Source: Bacteroidaceae bacterium | GTDB lineage: Bacteria; Bacteroidota; Bacteroidia; Bacteroidales; Bacteroidaceae | Direction: 5' to 3' | Length of the DNA: 64,000 nt | Assembly: GCA_017621515.1 (NCBI GenBank) | Contig: JAGASY010000076.1 | Span: 1-64,000, forward strand | In this document: positions 46,306 to 54,937 of the stretch, in pieces | Numbering within the stretch: position 1 is the first letter of the stretch | Layout: each line of letters opens with the position of its first letter | The notes under the pieces: generated by a model | Told to the model about the DNA's origin: nothing | The model's input: the letters and a program-made list of their open reading frames with translations, nothing else | Database searches by the model: none | Program-made: the position numbers and the translations under genes

Positions 46306-47175
46306 TTAATATAATTCCCTGTATTGCGAGGGAGTATATCCTGTAAACTTCTTGAACTGCACATTGAAGTTGCCTATATTGTTGAAGCCTGAATCGTAGG
46401 CAATAGACGATACAGGGATGTCTGTTTCAGAAAGTTTCCTTTTTGCATAATTGAGTCTTATTCTGAGAAGAAAGTTAAAAATGGATTCCCCGGTTTTCTT
46501 CTTGAAGTATCGACATGCCGCACTTGGGTTCATGCCGGCATGGTCGGCAATTTCTTCCAATGTGATAGGTTCTTGGAATTTCAAATCGATAAATTCAACA
46601 ATCCTGCAATAGGTCGATTCGCCGTTGGCTTTCAAATCTTTTTTCGACAGCGAAGAAATCTTGTTTCCTTCTGTTTGCTGAATCCATTTACCCAGTTCGT
46701 CAAGAATCCAGTAGAGCAGATGCAAACGCTCAAATCCGCGACAGTTCGTCAGTTTCATTATCGACTCCTGCATTTGCGGATGTTGTGACAAATCCCATTC
46801 AATTCCGTTTTCTCCTGCTTTGATGAGTTTGGATATATTGGCACATCCGAGCATGTTGTGATAGTCGCCCGGCAGGATGTTATCTTTGAATTGTATGTAG
46901 CATGAGTGACATACGTCCTCACAGTCGTCTTGATAATAGCGGTTGTCACTTCTGAAGAAATGCGGCAGTCCGCTTCCGATGAAATATAAGTGGAATGGTT
47001 GCATTTCAATCACACCGTCACCAGCAAAGCATAGACCATGACCAGCAAGTATGAGTACAAGTTCATGTTCTTGGTGGCAATGCATCTGGCGAGGAAAGAA
47101 TTTGCATACCATTTGTTCTACATTGAACGAATTATATTGGCTATTATGTACAACTTCGTATTCAATTTTTTTCAT
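46306..47175 (-). CDS. AraC-family transcription regulator
   Basis: 289 residues. The N-terminal part is a cupin-like sensing domain with H-C-H-Q-E-H-E-L-V-L-I and I-E-M-Q-P-F-H. The C-terminal two helix-turn-helix units are seen at about 190-289: I-T-L-E-E-I-A-D-H-A-G-M-N, then S-S-I-A-Y-D-S-G-F-N-N-I-G-N-F-N with the family ending F-T-G-Y-T-P-S-Q-Y-R. It is transcribed with the MalY/PatB-like gene and is divergent from the glycan locus at 48567, which it may also regulate. The ligand is not known. Confidence 0.92.
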   Translation of the reverse strand: MKKIEYEVVHNSQYNSFNVEQMVCKFFPRQMHCHQEHELVLILAGHGLCFAGDGVIEMQPFHLYFIGSGLPHFFRSDNRYYQDDCEDVCHSCYIQFKDNILPGDYHNMLGCANISKLIKAGENGIEWDLSQHPQMQESIMKLTNCRGFERLHLLYWILDELGKWIQQTEGNKISSLSKKDLKANGESTYCRIVEFIDLKFQEPITLEEIADHAGMNPSAACRYFKKKTGESIFNFLLRIRLNYAKRKLSETDIPVSSIAYDSGFNNIGNFNVQFKKFTGYTPSQYRELY

Positions 47176-47488
47176 TGGCTTTTTGTCATTGAATGTAGTT
47201 TATTTCCATTGATAGTTACATTGACGATGTAAAGTTATAAAATAATGAGATTCATACATTCTATGCATAAATAAGTTATTCTTTTTTATGTGTATTTTGG
47301 ATAAAAATGTTTTAATAGGGAAAATAAAGGTGTAAAAAAGCATGTAAATACTTCACAATGGAGTACAATTATCTGTTTGCGATTTATTTTTTGCCTTTCC
47401 CTTTCTGCTTTTTCAGGTGAAAATAGAGCCTGAAGGAGACCTCTATGACACCCTATGGAGGTATCAAGCAGAGAGGGCGCGAAGGCTT

Positions 47489-48288
47489 CCATAAAAAAAT
47501 TTTTGAATACGTTTTTTTGAGGCATGTTTTGTTTTGACAAAATGATAGCTTTTAAGAAATTGTGCTTTTGATTTTGCTTGTTTCTTGTGGATTTTCTATC
47601 TTTTTGATTTTGTCAAATGTTAAAAATCCAAGCCCTCTGGCACGCGTCAAAATGAAGCGCATCGAGCTTTTCTCGGAGAATGGGGCTTTTACACGCGTTT
47701 TCTGAAGGCTCTGCGAATTGTGAAATAGTGTTTCGTTTTGGAATGATTCTTTCACATTTATTTATTTTCAGCGAAGAGTTTCTTGAAAAAAAGTACTAAG
47801 TTTTCAAATTTTCAGCGCACTGTTTTTTTAAAAACAGCACAGTGTTTTTTTATTTTCAGCGCGCTGCTGTTTTATTTGCTGTGCGCTGAAAATTTGACGA
47901 CAGCGCACTGAAAATTTGAAAACAGTGGGAAGCGGAGAAAAAGACAACGAAGCCCGGTAAAAATGTTAAAAAGTATATAATTCACTATTCTGAAAGAATG
48001 TCTAAACAGAAACTTAAAAGTAAGTGGATTCGAAACGGCATTTGAGGGATAAAATGGCAAAATCCGTTATAACATATTAATAGTCAATACATTATCAAAG
48101 CATTCAAAAAAAATTGAAAAATTGCGTCCAGTGCGTTTTTTTGAGTATTTTGAATAATTTTGTATCACATTGATTTTCAATAATTTATCTCTGTGTCGAA
48201 TTTTTCGTTTTTTCGTTATCGACAAAAAATCGCTCCAAGTGTTAAATTTTTATTTTGGGCGAAAATATCATTTTGTCACATTGAAAAA
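47489..48288 (+). repeat. Dispersed ~800-bp intergenic repeat, copy D
   Basis: Starts CCATAAAAAAATTTTTGA and ends after AAAATATCATTTTGTCACA. The 13-bp TGACAAAATGATA (47535-47547) has its exact reverse complement at 48266-48278. The centre has CAGCGCACTG, CAGCACAGTG, CAGCGCGCTG, CTGTGCGCTG and CAGCGCACTG within about 110 bp. As in copy A, the left GTACTAAG has no matching right arm. It fills most of the gap between the AraC gene and the GH127 gene; 48289-48566 is otherwise plain AT-rich sequence. Confidence 0.85.
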
Positions 48289-48566
48289 ACGGCATATAGC
48301 TACTAAAATGTCCCAAGGTCAGTGTTGCTGCAAGTGCTACATAAGCCTCTATATTTGCTTGAGAATGGGGTTGTATGCTGTGTGCAAAAAAAACATAGGA
48401 GATTGCAAATATGAAGAAAGCCGATTGTGGGTGTAGTAATTATTTTTGCACTGTGTTTAAGGTAAGGTGATTGTGTGCATATTTACTAAAATGTGCATTT
48501 GTTTCTATCCAATGTGCCTGACACATATTTCTGCAAAGAAAACGAAACGATACTAACTAATATCTT

Positions 48567-50885
48567 ATGAAGAAAATAAATACTTTTTTATTTGCTTGCG
48601 CTTTTGCCTTCGTACCTGCACAGGCTGAGGATGCACCTTCATTGGCTTCAAAACTTTTTACGCATGGTGAAGTCTGTGTTACGACAGGTCCTTTCAGGTA
48701 TGCTCAGGATCTGGATGCAGCATATCTGCTTGAACTGAAGCCTGACAAAATGCTCAGCGGATTCAGGAGTGAAGCGGGTCTGACCCCGCGCGATTCCAAA
48801 TATGGCAGTTGGGAGAGCGACGGTGTGGCAGGTCAGTTTCTCGGACATTATCTGTCGGCTTGTGCCTTGTATTATTCTTATACTCACGACAAGCGTTATT
48901 ACGACCGGATTTCCTACATGATAGACGAATTGGCGGAATGTCAGAAAGCTAACGGCAATGGTTATGTAGCTGCCACACCTAACGGCAAACGCATATTTGC
49001 CGAGATAGCTTCGGGGACGGTCTATTCGCAGGGCTTTGACCTCAACGGTGGATGGGTGCCGCTTTATGTGATGCACAAGGTGCTTGCCGGATTGATTGAC
49101 GTGTATGAGAAGATGGGCAATGACAAGGCTTTGGAAGTGGCAAAGGGCTTAGGCTATTTCATGTATGCCACTTTCTCCGGGCTTGACGATGAGAAGATGC
49201 AGGCTGTGCTTGCTTGTGAATATGGAGGAATGAACGAAGCATTGGCAAATCTGTACTCAATCACGAACGAGGTGAAGTTTCTGGAGCTTGCCAAGCGTTT
49301 TGACTTTCATAAAGTGGTGATGAGTCCTTTGGCGGAAAAGGTGGATAAGCTCGAAGGATTACATGCCAACACGCAGGTGCCTAAGATGGTCGGCTGTGCA
49401 CGTATGTATGAACTGACAGGCAGCAAGAGAGACTCTGTCATCGCGTCTTTCTTCTGGGAGACAGTTGTGAAGAACCATACGTATGTCAATGGCGGAAACA
49501 GCGATGGGGAACATTTCGGTGCTCCGGGTAAGCTTAATGACCGCTTGGGCACTTCAACATCGGAAACGTGCAACACATATAATATGTTGAAACTGACAGA
49601 GCATCTGTTCTCGTGGACTAACGAAGAGCGTTATGCAGCCTATTATGAGAAGGCTGTCTATAACCACATTCTTGCGACACAGAATCCAGAGGACGGAATG
49701 GGAGTATATTATACACCTCTAATTCAGGGCGGTGCAAGAGGCTATTTGTCTAAGTTCAATTCGTTTGTGTGCTGTTCGGGCAGTGGTGTGGAGAACCACG
49801 TGAAATACTCATCCTTTATCTATGCAGAGGGAGCGGACGGCAGCCTGTATGTCAATCTGTTCATACCATCGAAACTCGACTGGAAGGATGCCGGGCTTGT
49901 GGTGACGCAGACCACGGAAATACCTTCCGACAGTTCGGCTGTATTCCGTATTGCGTGTGAGCGTGGAGTTAAACGTACCTTGCGTATTCGTCATCCTCAA
50001 TGGAGCAATGGCATGGAAATCTATGTCAACGGGAAGAGAATGACGGTTTCTTCCGAGGGGGGCAGATATGTCTCCATAGAGAGAAAGTGGAAAGACGGGG
50101 ATGTGGTGGAAGCCAAGTTCCATCTGGTCTATCGGACGGAAGCCATGCCTGACAATCCGAACCGTGTAGGCATATTCTATGGGCCTGTATTGCTTGCCGG
50201 AGCATTGGGACGGGAAGAGCCGAATCTGGAGAAAGACATACCGGTGTTGATAACCGATGGTCGTCCTGTAGGTGAGTGGCTGAAGAAAGTGTCCGATTAT
50301 CCTTTGCGCTTCCGTACAGAAAATGTAGGCGAACCGTTTGATGTAGAGCTGCGTCCGTTTTGTCATTTGCACCATCAGCACTATATGGTCTATTGGGACC
50401 TTTTCAGTCGTGAGAACTGGAACCGTGTGCAGGAAGAATATAAGGCGGAACTGAGGCACATACAGGAGTTGGAGAAGATAACTGTTGACTATATGGCACT
50501 GGGCGAGATGCAGCCTGAGCGTGACCATAAGCTTGTCGGGAACAGCATAGGAAACGGTATATTCAACAGGAAGAAATGGAGAGCCGCATGGACTGGAGGA
50601 TGGTTTGCTTTCGACATGAAGGTTCTGCCCGATGTTCCTATGAAACTGATTGTCACATACTGGGGAGGTGAAACTCCGGAGAAGGAATTTACCATATCAG
50701 TAGATGAACAGACGCTTGTGGTGCAGAAGATATATATGAACAGTCCGGGCAAGTTTTTTGAAATAGGCTATGATTTGCCGAAAGAGTTCACATCAGGAAA
50801 AGAAACCATTAAGATTCGCTTTGATGGAACTCCTACTTGGACGGGAGCAATATATAACGCACGTATTGTAAAGGCGGAAAAATAA
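48567..50885 (+). CDS. GH127-type beta-L-arabinofuranosidase (DUF1680)
   Basis: 772 residues. Signal peptide ends near A-Q-A then E-D. The catalytic barrel shows G-Q-F-L-G-H-Y-L-S-A near 87, C-E-Y-G-G-M-N-E near 214 and the zinc/cysteine-site motifs S-E-T-C-N-T-Y-N-M near 331 and V-C-C-S-G-S-G-V-E-N-H near 400, as in GH127/GH146 enzymes, where Glu and three Cys hold zinc and one Cys is the nucleophile. A C-terminal beta region extends the protein. It should act in the periplasm on arabinofuranose-bearing plant glycans. The split between GH127 and GH146 cannot be made here. First gene of the glycan locus. Confidence 0.9.
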   Translation: MKKINTFLFACAFAFVPAQAEDAPSLASKLFTHGEVCVTTGPFRYAQDLDAAYLLELKPDKMLSGFRSEAGLTPRDSKYGSWESDGVAGQFLGHYLSACALYYSYTHDKRYYDRISYMIDELAECQKANGNGYVAATPNGKRIFAEIASGTVYSQGFDLNGGWVPLYVMHKVLAGLIDVYEKMGNDKALEVAKGLGYFMYATFSGLDDEKMQAVLACEYGGMNEALANLYSITNEVKFLELAKRFDFHKVVMSPLAEKVDKLEGLHANTQVPKMVGCARMYELTGSKRDSVIASFFWETVVKNHTYVNGGNSDGEHFGAPGKLNDRLGTSTSETCNTYNMLKLTEHLFSWTNEERYAAYYEKAVYNHILATQNPEDGMGVYYTPLIQGGARGYLSKFNSFVCCSGSGVENHVKYSSFIYAEGADGSLYVNLFIPSKLDWKDAGLVVTQTTEIPSDSSAVFRIACERGVKRTLRIRHPQWSNGMEIYVNGKRMTVSSEGGRYVSIERKWKDGDVVEAKFHLVYRTEAMPDNPNRVGIFYGPVLLAGALGREEPNLEKDIPVLITDGRPVGEWLKKVSDYPLRFRTENVGEPFDVELRPFCHLHHQHYMVYWDLFSRENWNRVQEEYKAELRHIQELEKITVDYMALGEMQPERDHKLVGNSIGNGIFNRKKWRAAWTGGWFAFDMKVLPDVPMKLIVTYWGGETPEKEFTISVDEQTLVVQKIYMNSPGKFFEIGYDLPKEFTSGKETIKIRFDGTPTWTGAIYNARIVKAEK

Positions 50886-50944
50886 AATTGACAATATCTC
50901 TTATGGATTAATGTTTCACATATAAAATAAAAAAAAACGAGAAT

Positions 50945-51862
50945 ATGAAGATTAGATATATTTTGGCGGTAATAATAGGTTTGCTTTTTGGGATGGGAGT
51001 GAAGGCTCAGACAATAGATTTCGAGCATATTCCGTCTCCTCTGTTCCGCGATCCGGTCTATGACGGAGCCGCAGACCCGAGTCTGGTATGGAATGAAGAA
51101 ACAAAGGAATGGTGGCTGTTCTACACCCAGCGTCGTGCGAATGTAGATACACAAGGCACAGCATGGGTCTATGGTTCAGACATAGGCATAGGTATTTCTT
51201 CGGATAACGGCAAGACATGGAGATATTTCGGAATAGCCGAGGGGCTGAAGATGGAGCCGGGACACAATACATTCTGGGCACCTTGTGTTCGCAAGATAGG
51301 GAAAGAGTATCACATGTTCGTGGCTTATATCCGTGGAGTACAGTATGATTGGCGCGGAGATGGCATCATTGCCCATTATACAAGCAAGAACCTTTGGAAA
51401 TGGAAGTTCGAAGGTTTTGTACCAGTGGAGCAGAATGTGATAGACCCTGCTGTACATGCACTTCCTGACGGTAGTATCGGCTTGTGGTACACTTATAAAG
51501 GAGACACCAATCTGGCAACGACCAAAAACTTCAAAAAGTGGGAGCTTGCGGGAAAGCCGGCTATAACAGGAATCAACCATGAGGCACCGATTGTCTTCCA
51601 GATGGGTGGCTACTATTGGATGGTTACAGACCCGAGAGGAGACTACAGCGGACTGGCTGTATATCGCTCTGATGACGCAAGGGAGTGGACGCGTATGCCT
51701 GACTTGATGTTGGGTGGACATGCCGACATTGCGGTGTGTGGCGACAAGGCATACATTGTCTATTTCAGACATTTCCGTAAAGACGGTCATTCGCGCGCTT
51801 CCGCTCTGTATATGTCGGAGATTGAGGTGAGCGACGGCAAACTTGTTGTTTCGCATTATTGA
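50945..51862 (+). CDS. GH43-like five-bladed beta-propeller glycosidase
   Basis: 305 residues. Signal peptide ends G-V-K-A then Q-T-I-D. The mature part repeats short blade motifs: D-G-A-A-D-P-S-L-V-W (first acidic residue), H-N-T-F-W-A-P-C-V, V-I-D-P-A-V-H-A, H-E-A-P-I-V-F and G-H-A-D-I-A-V. Acidic residues at these places fit GH43/GH62/GH117-type active sites. The substrate is not shown; an arabinose- or galactose-containing glycan is plausible next to a GH127 enzyme. No type IX tail. It starts 59 bp after the GH127 gene. Confidence 0.7.
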   Translation: MKIRYILAVIIGLLFGMGVKAQTIDFEHIPSPLFRDPVYDGAADPSLVWNEETKEWWLFYTQRRANVDTQGTAWVYGSDIGIGISSDNGKTWRYFGIAEGLKMEPGHNTFWAPCVRKIGKEYHMFVAYIRGVQYDWRGDGIIAHYTSKNLWKWKFEGFVPVEQNVIDPAVHALPDGSIGLWYTYKGDTNLATTKNFKKWELAGKPAITGINHEAPIVFQMGGYYWMVTDPRGDYSGLAVYRSDDAREWTRMPDLMLGGHADIAVCGDKAYIVYFRHFRKDGHSRASALYMSEIEVSDGKLVVSHY

Positions 51863-51929
51863 TTCTCTTGGCGGTTGAAACAAGGAATAATGGATAAATT
51901 GAAATTGTTGACAAATAAATTTTATCAGT

Positions 51930-54863
51930 ATGAAAAAGAAAATTTTATCATTGTTGTCATTGATGTATTCTATGTGCATCATGTCGCAGACGGTAATGCC
52001 TGAACCTTTCAAGTATTACCAGATTATAAATGCCAATGGTTTGGCTTTTACCCGAGTTGAAGCAGAGGACAATAAGCCTTTGCAGCAGGTTGCTGACATG
52101 GACGACGAAAGACAGGCTTTCGAGTTTTTGCCAGTTGAAGGTGAGGAAGGCACTTACATGATTAAGGCTGCCGTTGACAACACTTGGGTTTGTAAGATTA
52201 CAGTCGATTGGGACTGGGACTACTGGAGCATCGTCTTTCAGGAAGAATTGCCTACAGCAATCACAAAGGCTAAATATCGTCTGGAGGAAATTCCGGGAAC
52301 AGATTACATCGGAATAAAGAATCTTCACTCAAATAAGTATTGGGGTGTTGACGACGGTGGTGAAGGTACCGGTATCTATTGCGACAAGGGCATGGACCAG
52401 AACTCTTATTGGAAGCTTGTCGAACTGCCGACTCCGTTGAACAAGGTGTTTGAGAAGGCATTGTCGCAGCTTGATGTCTTGTATGACAAGTTGGACAAGT
52501 ATCCGGGTATGCAGTGGAACGTGTCAGACTTCAAGATGGATATGGAGAACAAAGTCTTGGAAGCAGGTGATGACCACAATGCACCTATCTATCTGGAAGC
52601 TGCACAAGAGATTGGCGCATTTATAAGCAATGTGGAAGATGCTGTGAAGAAGGTTGCTGATTTTGTCAACCTTTTCGATGAGTGCTCATATCTCTTTGAA
52701 TCACAGGTTCTTTATCCGGGACTTTCCGAGTTGGAGGCAGCTTATCAGGCGGCTGATGAGGTGGTTTCTTCTGAGGATTCAGGTGTTGATGCATTGATTT
52801 CAGCATACAACACACTGAAGTCTGCTATCCGCGCTTATTATGACAGCCAGATTCCTAACGCAACAGAAGAGACTCCGGCAGAAATGACTTATATGATTAA
52901 GGCTCCGAACTTCCGTGTTCCATACGCTTACTCAAAGGATTGCGCTTTGAGTTCAGAAGGATGGGTATCGGAAAATACGGGACTTCCGGGAGAAGGTAAT
53001 TGCTTCTATCCTGTACACAAGCCTGCAGAAGAAGTTGGTGAGGCCGTTACTTGCTATAACAGTTGGACATGGCAATTCAACCACATGAATCTTTATCAGG
53101 ATATAGAAGGTCTGCAAGACGGATGGTATAGAGTTGAATGTCTCGGATGGACAGAGGAAACAGCTGTCTATCAGCAGCACGCATACGCTATTTCACTCTC
53201 TGACTCTGTGTATTCAAACTTTGCTTCTCCAGAGATGGCTAAGTGGGAAACATTCCGTACTGCAATGATTCCTGTCTATGACGGTAAGTTGCGCATTGGT
53301 TTCGAGTCTGAAAGCGGTGGCGGTGCTGTGGGTTGGTTCCTTGTAAGAGACTTCCGTCTGCTTTATTGCGGAGCTTTGAACGAGGAAACTTTGAAACCGG
53401 TATTAGAGAAGTCTTTGGTTGACGGACAGGCTATGGCTGACACTATGATGTTTGCTGCTGACAAGAAGATGTTGGTTGATACTATGTCACAGTATGAATC
53501 TGTTTCTGGTGCCGCTGAACTCAAACAGGCGATAATGGTGATTAAAGATGCGATGGCAGAAGCTTATAAATCTGTAAATAAGCAGAACGGGTTGATGGCT
53601 GGTGTATATAAGGCATTGACCGATTCTGTGGAGACTAATGTTTATACAGGCAAGGTTTATGATATGGCAAGCAATCTCGTGAATTGCATGAAGAAAGAAA
53701 TCAATTCAGAGAATGCCACTTATACTGAGATGGATAGTCTTGAGAATATATTGAAGGCATTCTATGACAGATATCTACCTACATTGCAAACAGCTGAGGA
53801 ACTTGAGGTGGAAGATGCTTTTGCAAAGAGCGTGCTCGATGATAACATTAGCAGACAGGCAAATTCTCTTATAGCAATGAAACTGTTGCCGGAAGAAACA
53901 TTGATAGACGCTTATGTTGCAGAACTTGAGAAGGCAATGTCGCAGTGTGAAGCTGCCGACATCATTCTTAGCGGTGGCACAGATTTCACAGGCTTGATTG
54001 TCAATCCGGGTGTTGATACAAATTCTAATACAGTGTTGCCAAAGGGCTGGAATGGTACAGTGGTAGGATGTGAACGCTTTGCTGGTAGCGGACAGCAGGT
54101 TGACGGAAATACGGCAGGTACTTATTTTGACTCTTGGAACCCAACAGCAGGTACTTTGCTCTTCAATGTCTATCAGACAATAGAATCTATTCCTAACGGA
54201 CGATACAGAGTTTCGGCAATGACAAGAACAACAAGTGAGGTGGGACTGTATGTTTATGCTTTTGCAGATAACGATTCTTCTACTGTTGCTTTGTCACAGG
54301 TTGAGCTTGAAAAGATAAACATTTCAGAAGTGGGCGGTCCGTCTGCTGCTGACGGAAGCGACTCTATTCTTGTCTGCACAGATTCTTATGGCTCAATATT
54401 CGCTGATTTGTATAAGAGAACTGATGGAGGCGAGACTGCGACAGATCCTGAATTGGATACTCTTTTAGTAAACAATGGAACAGGACGTGGTTGGCACTAC
54501 ACATCTGTAGAAATAGAGGTTAAGGACCATACACTTACAATGGGATTCACTTGTGATTCTACATTCACGCAGAAGTATGGCGGTGTTGCTTTTGAAGGAA
54601 CATGGATTTCCGCAGACAATTTTAGTCTTACTCTGCTTTCTGCTGGTGACAATGATGGTTGGAATCCTGCTACAGGTATTTCTTCTGTTGCTGACGAAGA
54701 TTTCAAGGTTAAGTGCGTGAATGGACGCTTATCTGTTCCAAAAGGAAGTTTGGTATATTCTGTATCCGGAATGCTTGTTAATCCTGAATCAGTTCTTTCT
54801 GAGGGTATATATATAGTTAAGTACGGTAATAGGTCGGTAAAGGTTGTTGTTGGTAGAAACTGA
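51930..54863 (+). CDS. Large secreted multi-domain protein with type IX-like sorting tail
   Basis: 977 residues. Signal peptide in the first 20 residues. Residues about 25-170 look like a beta-trefoil carbohydrate-binding domain (W-G-V-D-D-G-G-E-G-T and S-Y-W-K-L-V). A helical linker resembling FIVAR modules (L-E-A-A-Y-Q-A-A-D, A-L-I-S-A-Y-N-T-L) follows. Two beta-sandwich domains come next, at about 330-470 and 690-885, with D-G-W-Y-R-V and N-G-R-Y-R-V. The tail (about 905-977) reads I-S-S-V, then G-M-L-V, then E-G-I-Y-I-V-K, like T9SS sorting domains. No catalytic domain is seen; it may bind glycans on the cell surface. A palindrome terminator follows. Confidence 0.72.
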   Translation: MKKKILSLLSLMYSMCIMSQTVMPEPFKYYQIINANGLAFTRVEAEDNKPLQQVADMDDERQAFEFLPVEGEEGTYMIKAAVDNTWVCKITVDWDWDYWSIVFQEELPTAITKAKYRLEEIPGTDYIGIKNLHSNKYWGVDDGGEGTGIYCDKGMDQNSYWKLVELPTPLNKVFEKALSQLDVLYDKLDKYPGMQWNVSDFKMDMENKVLEAGDDHNAPIYLEAAQEIGAFISNVEDAVKKVADFVNLFDECSYLFESQVLYPGLSELEAAYQAADEVVSSEDSGVDALISAYNTLKSAIRAYYDSQIPNATEETPAEMTYMIKAPNFRVPYAYSKDCALSSEGWVSENTGLPGEGNCFYPVHKPAEEVGEAVTCYNSWTWQFNHMNLYQDIEGLQDGWYRVECLGWTEETAVYQQHAYAISLSDSVYSNFASPEMAKWETFRTAMIPVYDGKLRIGFESESGGGAVGWFLVRDFRLLYCGALNEETLKPVLEKSLVDGQAMADTMMFAADKKMLVDTMSQYESVSGAAELKQAIMVIKDAMAEAYKSVNKQNGLMAGVYKALTDSVETNVYTGKVYDMASNLVNCMKKEINSENATYTEMDSLENILKAFYDRYLPTLQTAEELEVEDAFAKSVLDDNISRQANSLIAMKLLPEETLIDAYVAELEKAMSQCEAADIILSGGTDFTGLIVNPGVDTNSNTVLPKGWNGTVVGCERFAGSGQQVDGNTAGTYFDSWNPTAGTLLFNVYQTIESIPNGRYRVSAMTRTTSEVGLYVYAFADNDSSTVALSQVELEKINISEVGGPSAADGSDSILVCTDSYGSIFADLYKRTDGGETATDPELDTLLVNNGTGRGWHYTSVEIEVKDHTLTMGFTCDSTFTQKYGGVAFEGTWISADNFSLTLLSAGDNDGWNPATGISSVADEDFKVKCVNGRLSVPKGSLVYSVSGMLVNPESVLSEGIYIVKYGNRSVKVVVGRN

Positions 54864-54871
54864 CAGGATTG

Positions 54872-54903
54872 GTTCGTTACGCTCTATATAGAGCGTAACG
54901 AAC
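54872..54903 (+). terminator. 32-nt perfect palindrome terminator
   Basis: GTTCGTTACGCTC, TATATA, GAGCGTAACGAAC, then TTTTATT, 9 nt after the previous stop. Confidence 0.85.
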
Positions 54904-54937
54904 TTTTATTAAATTGTTGACTATTAATTGAACTATT

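Noticed and set aside
51176..52012. 278-residue minus-strand open frame
   Set aside because: It overlaps the clear GH43-like gene and the start of the next gene, and its text is low quality.
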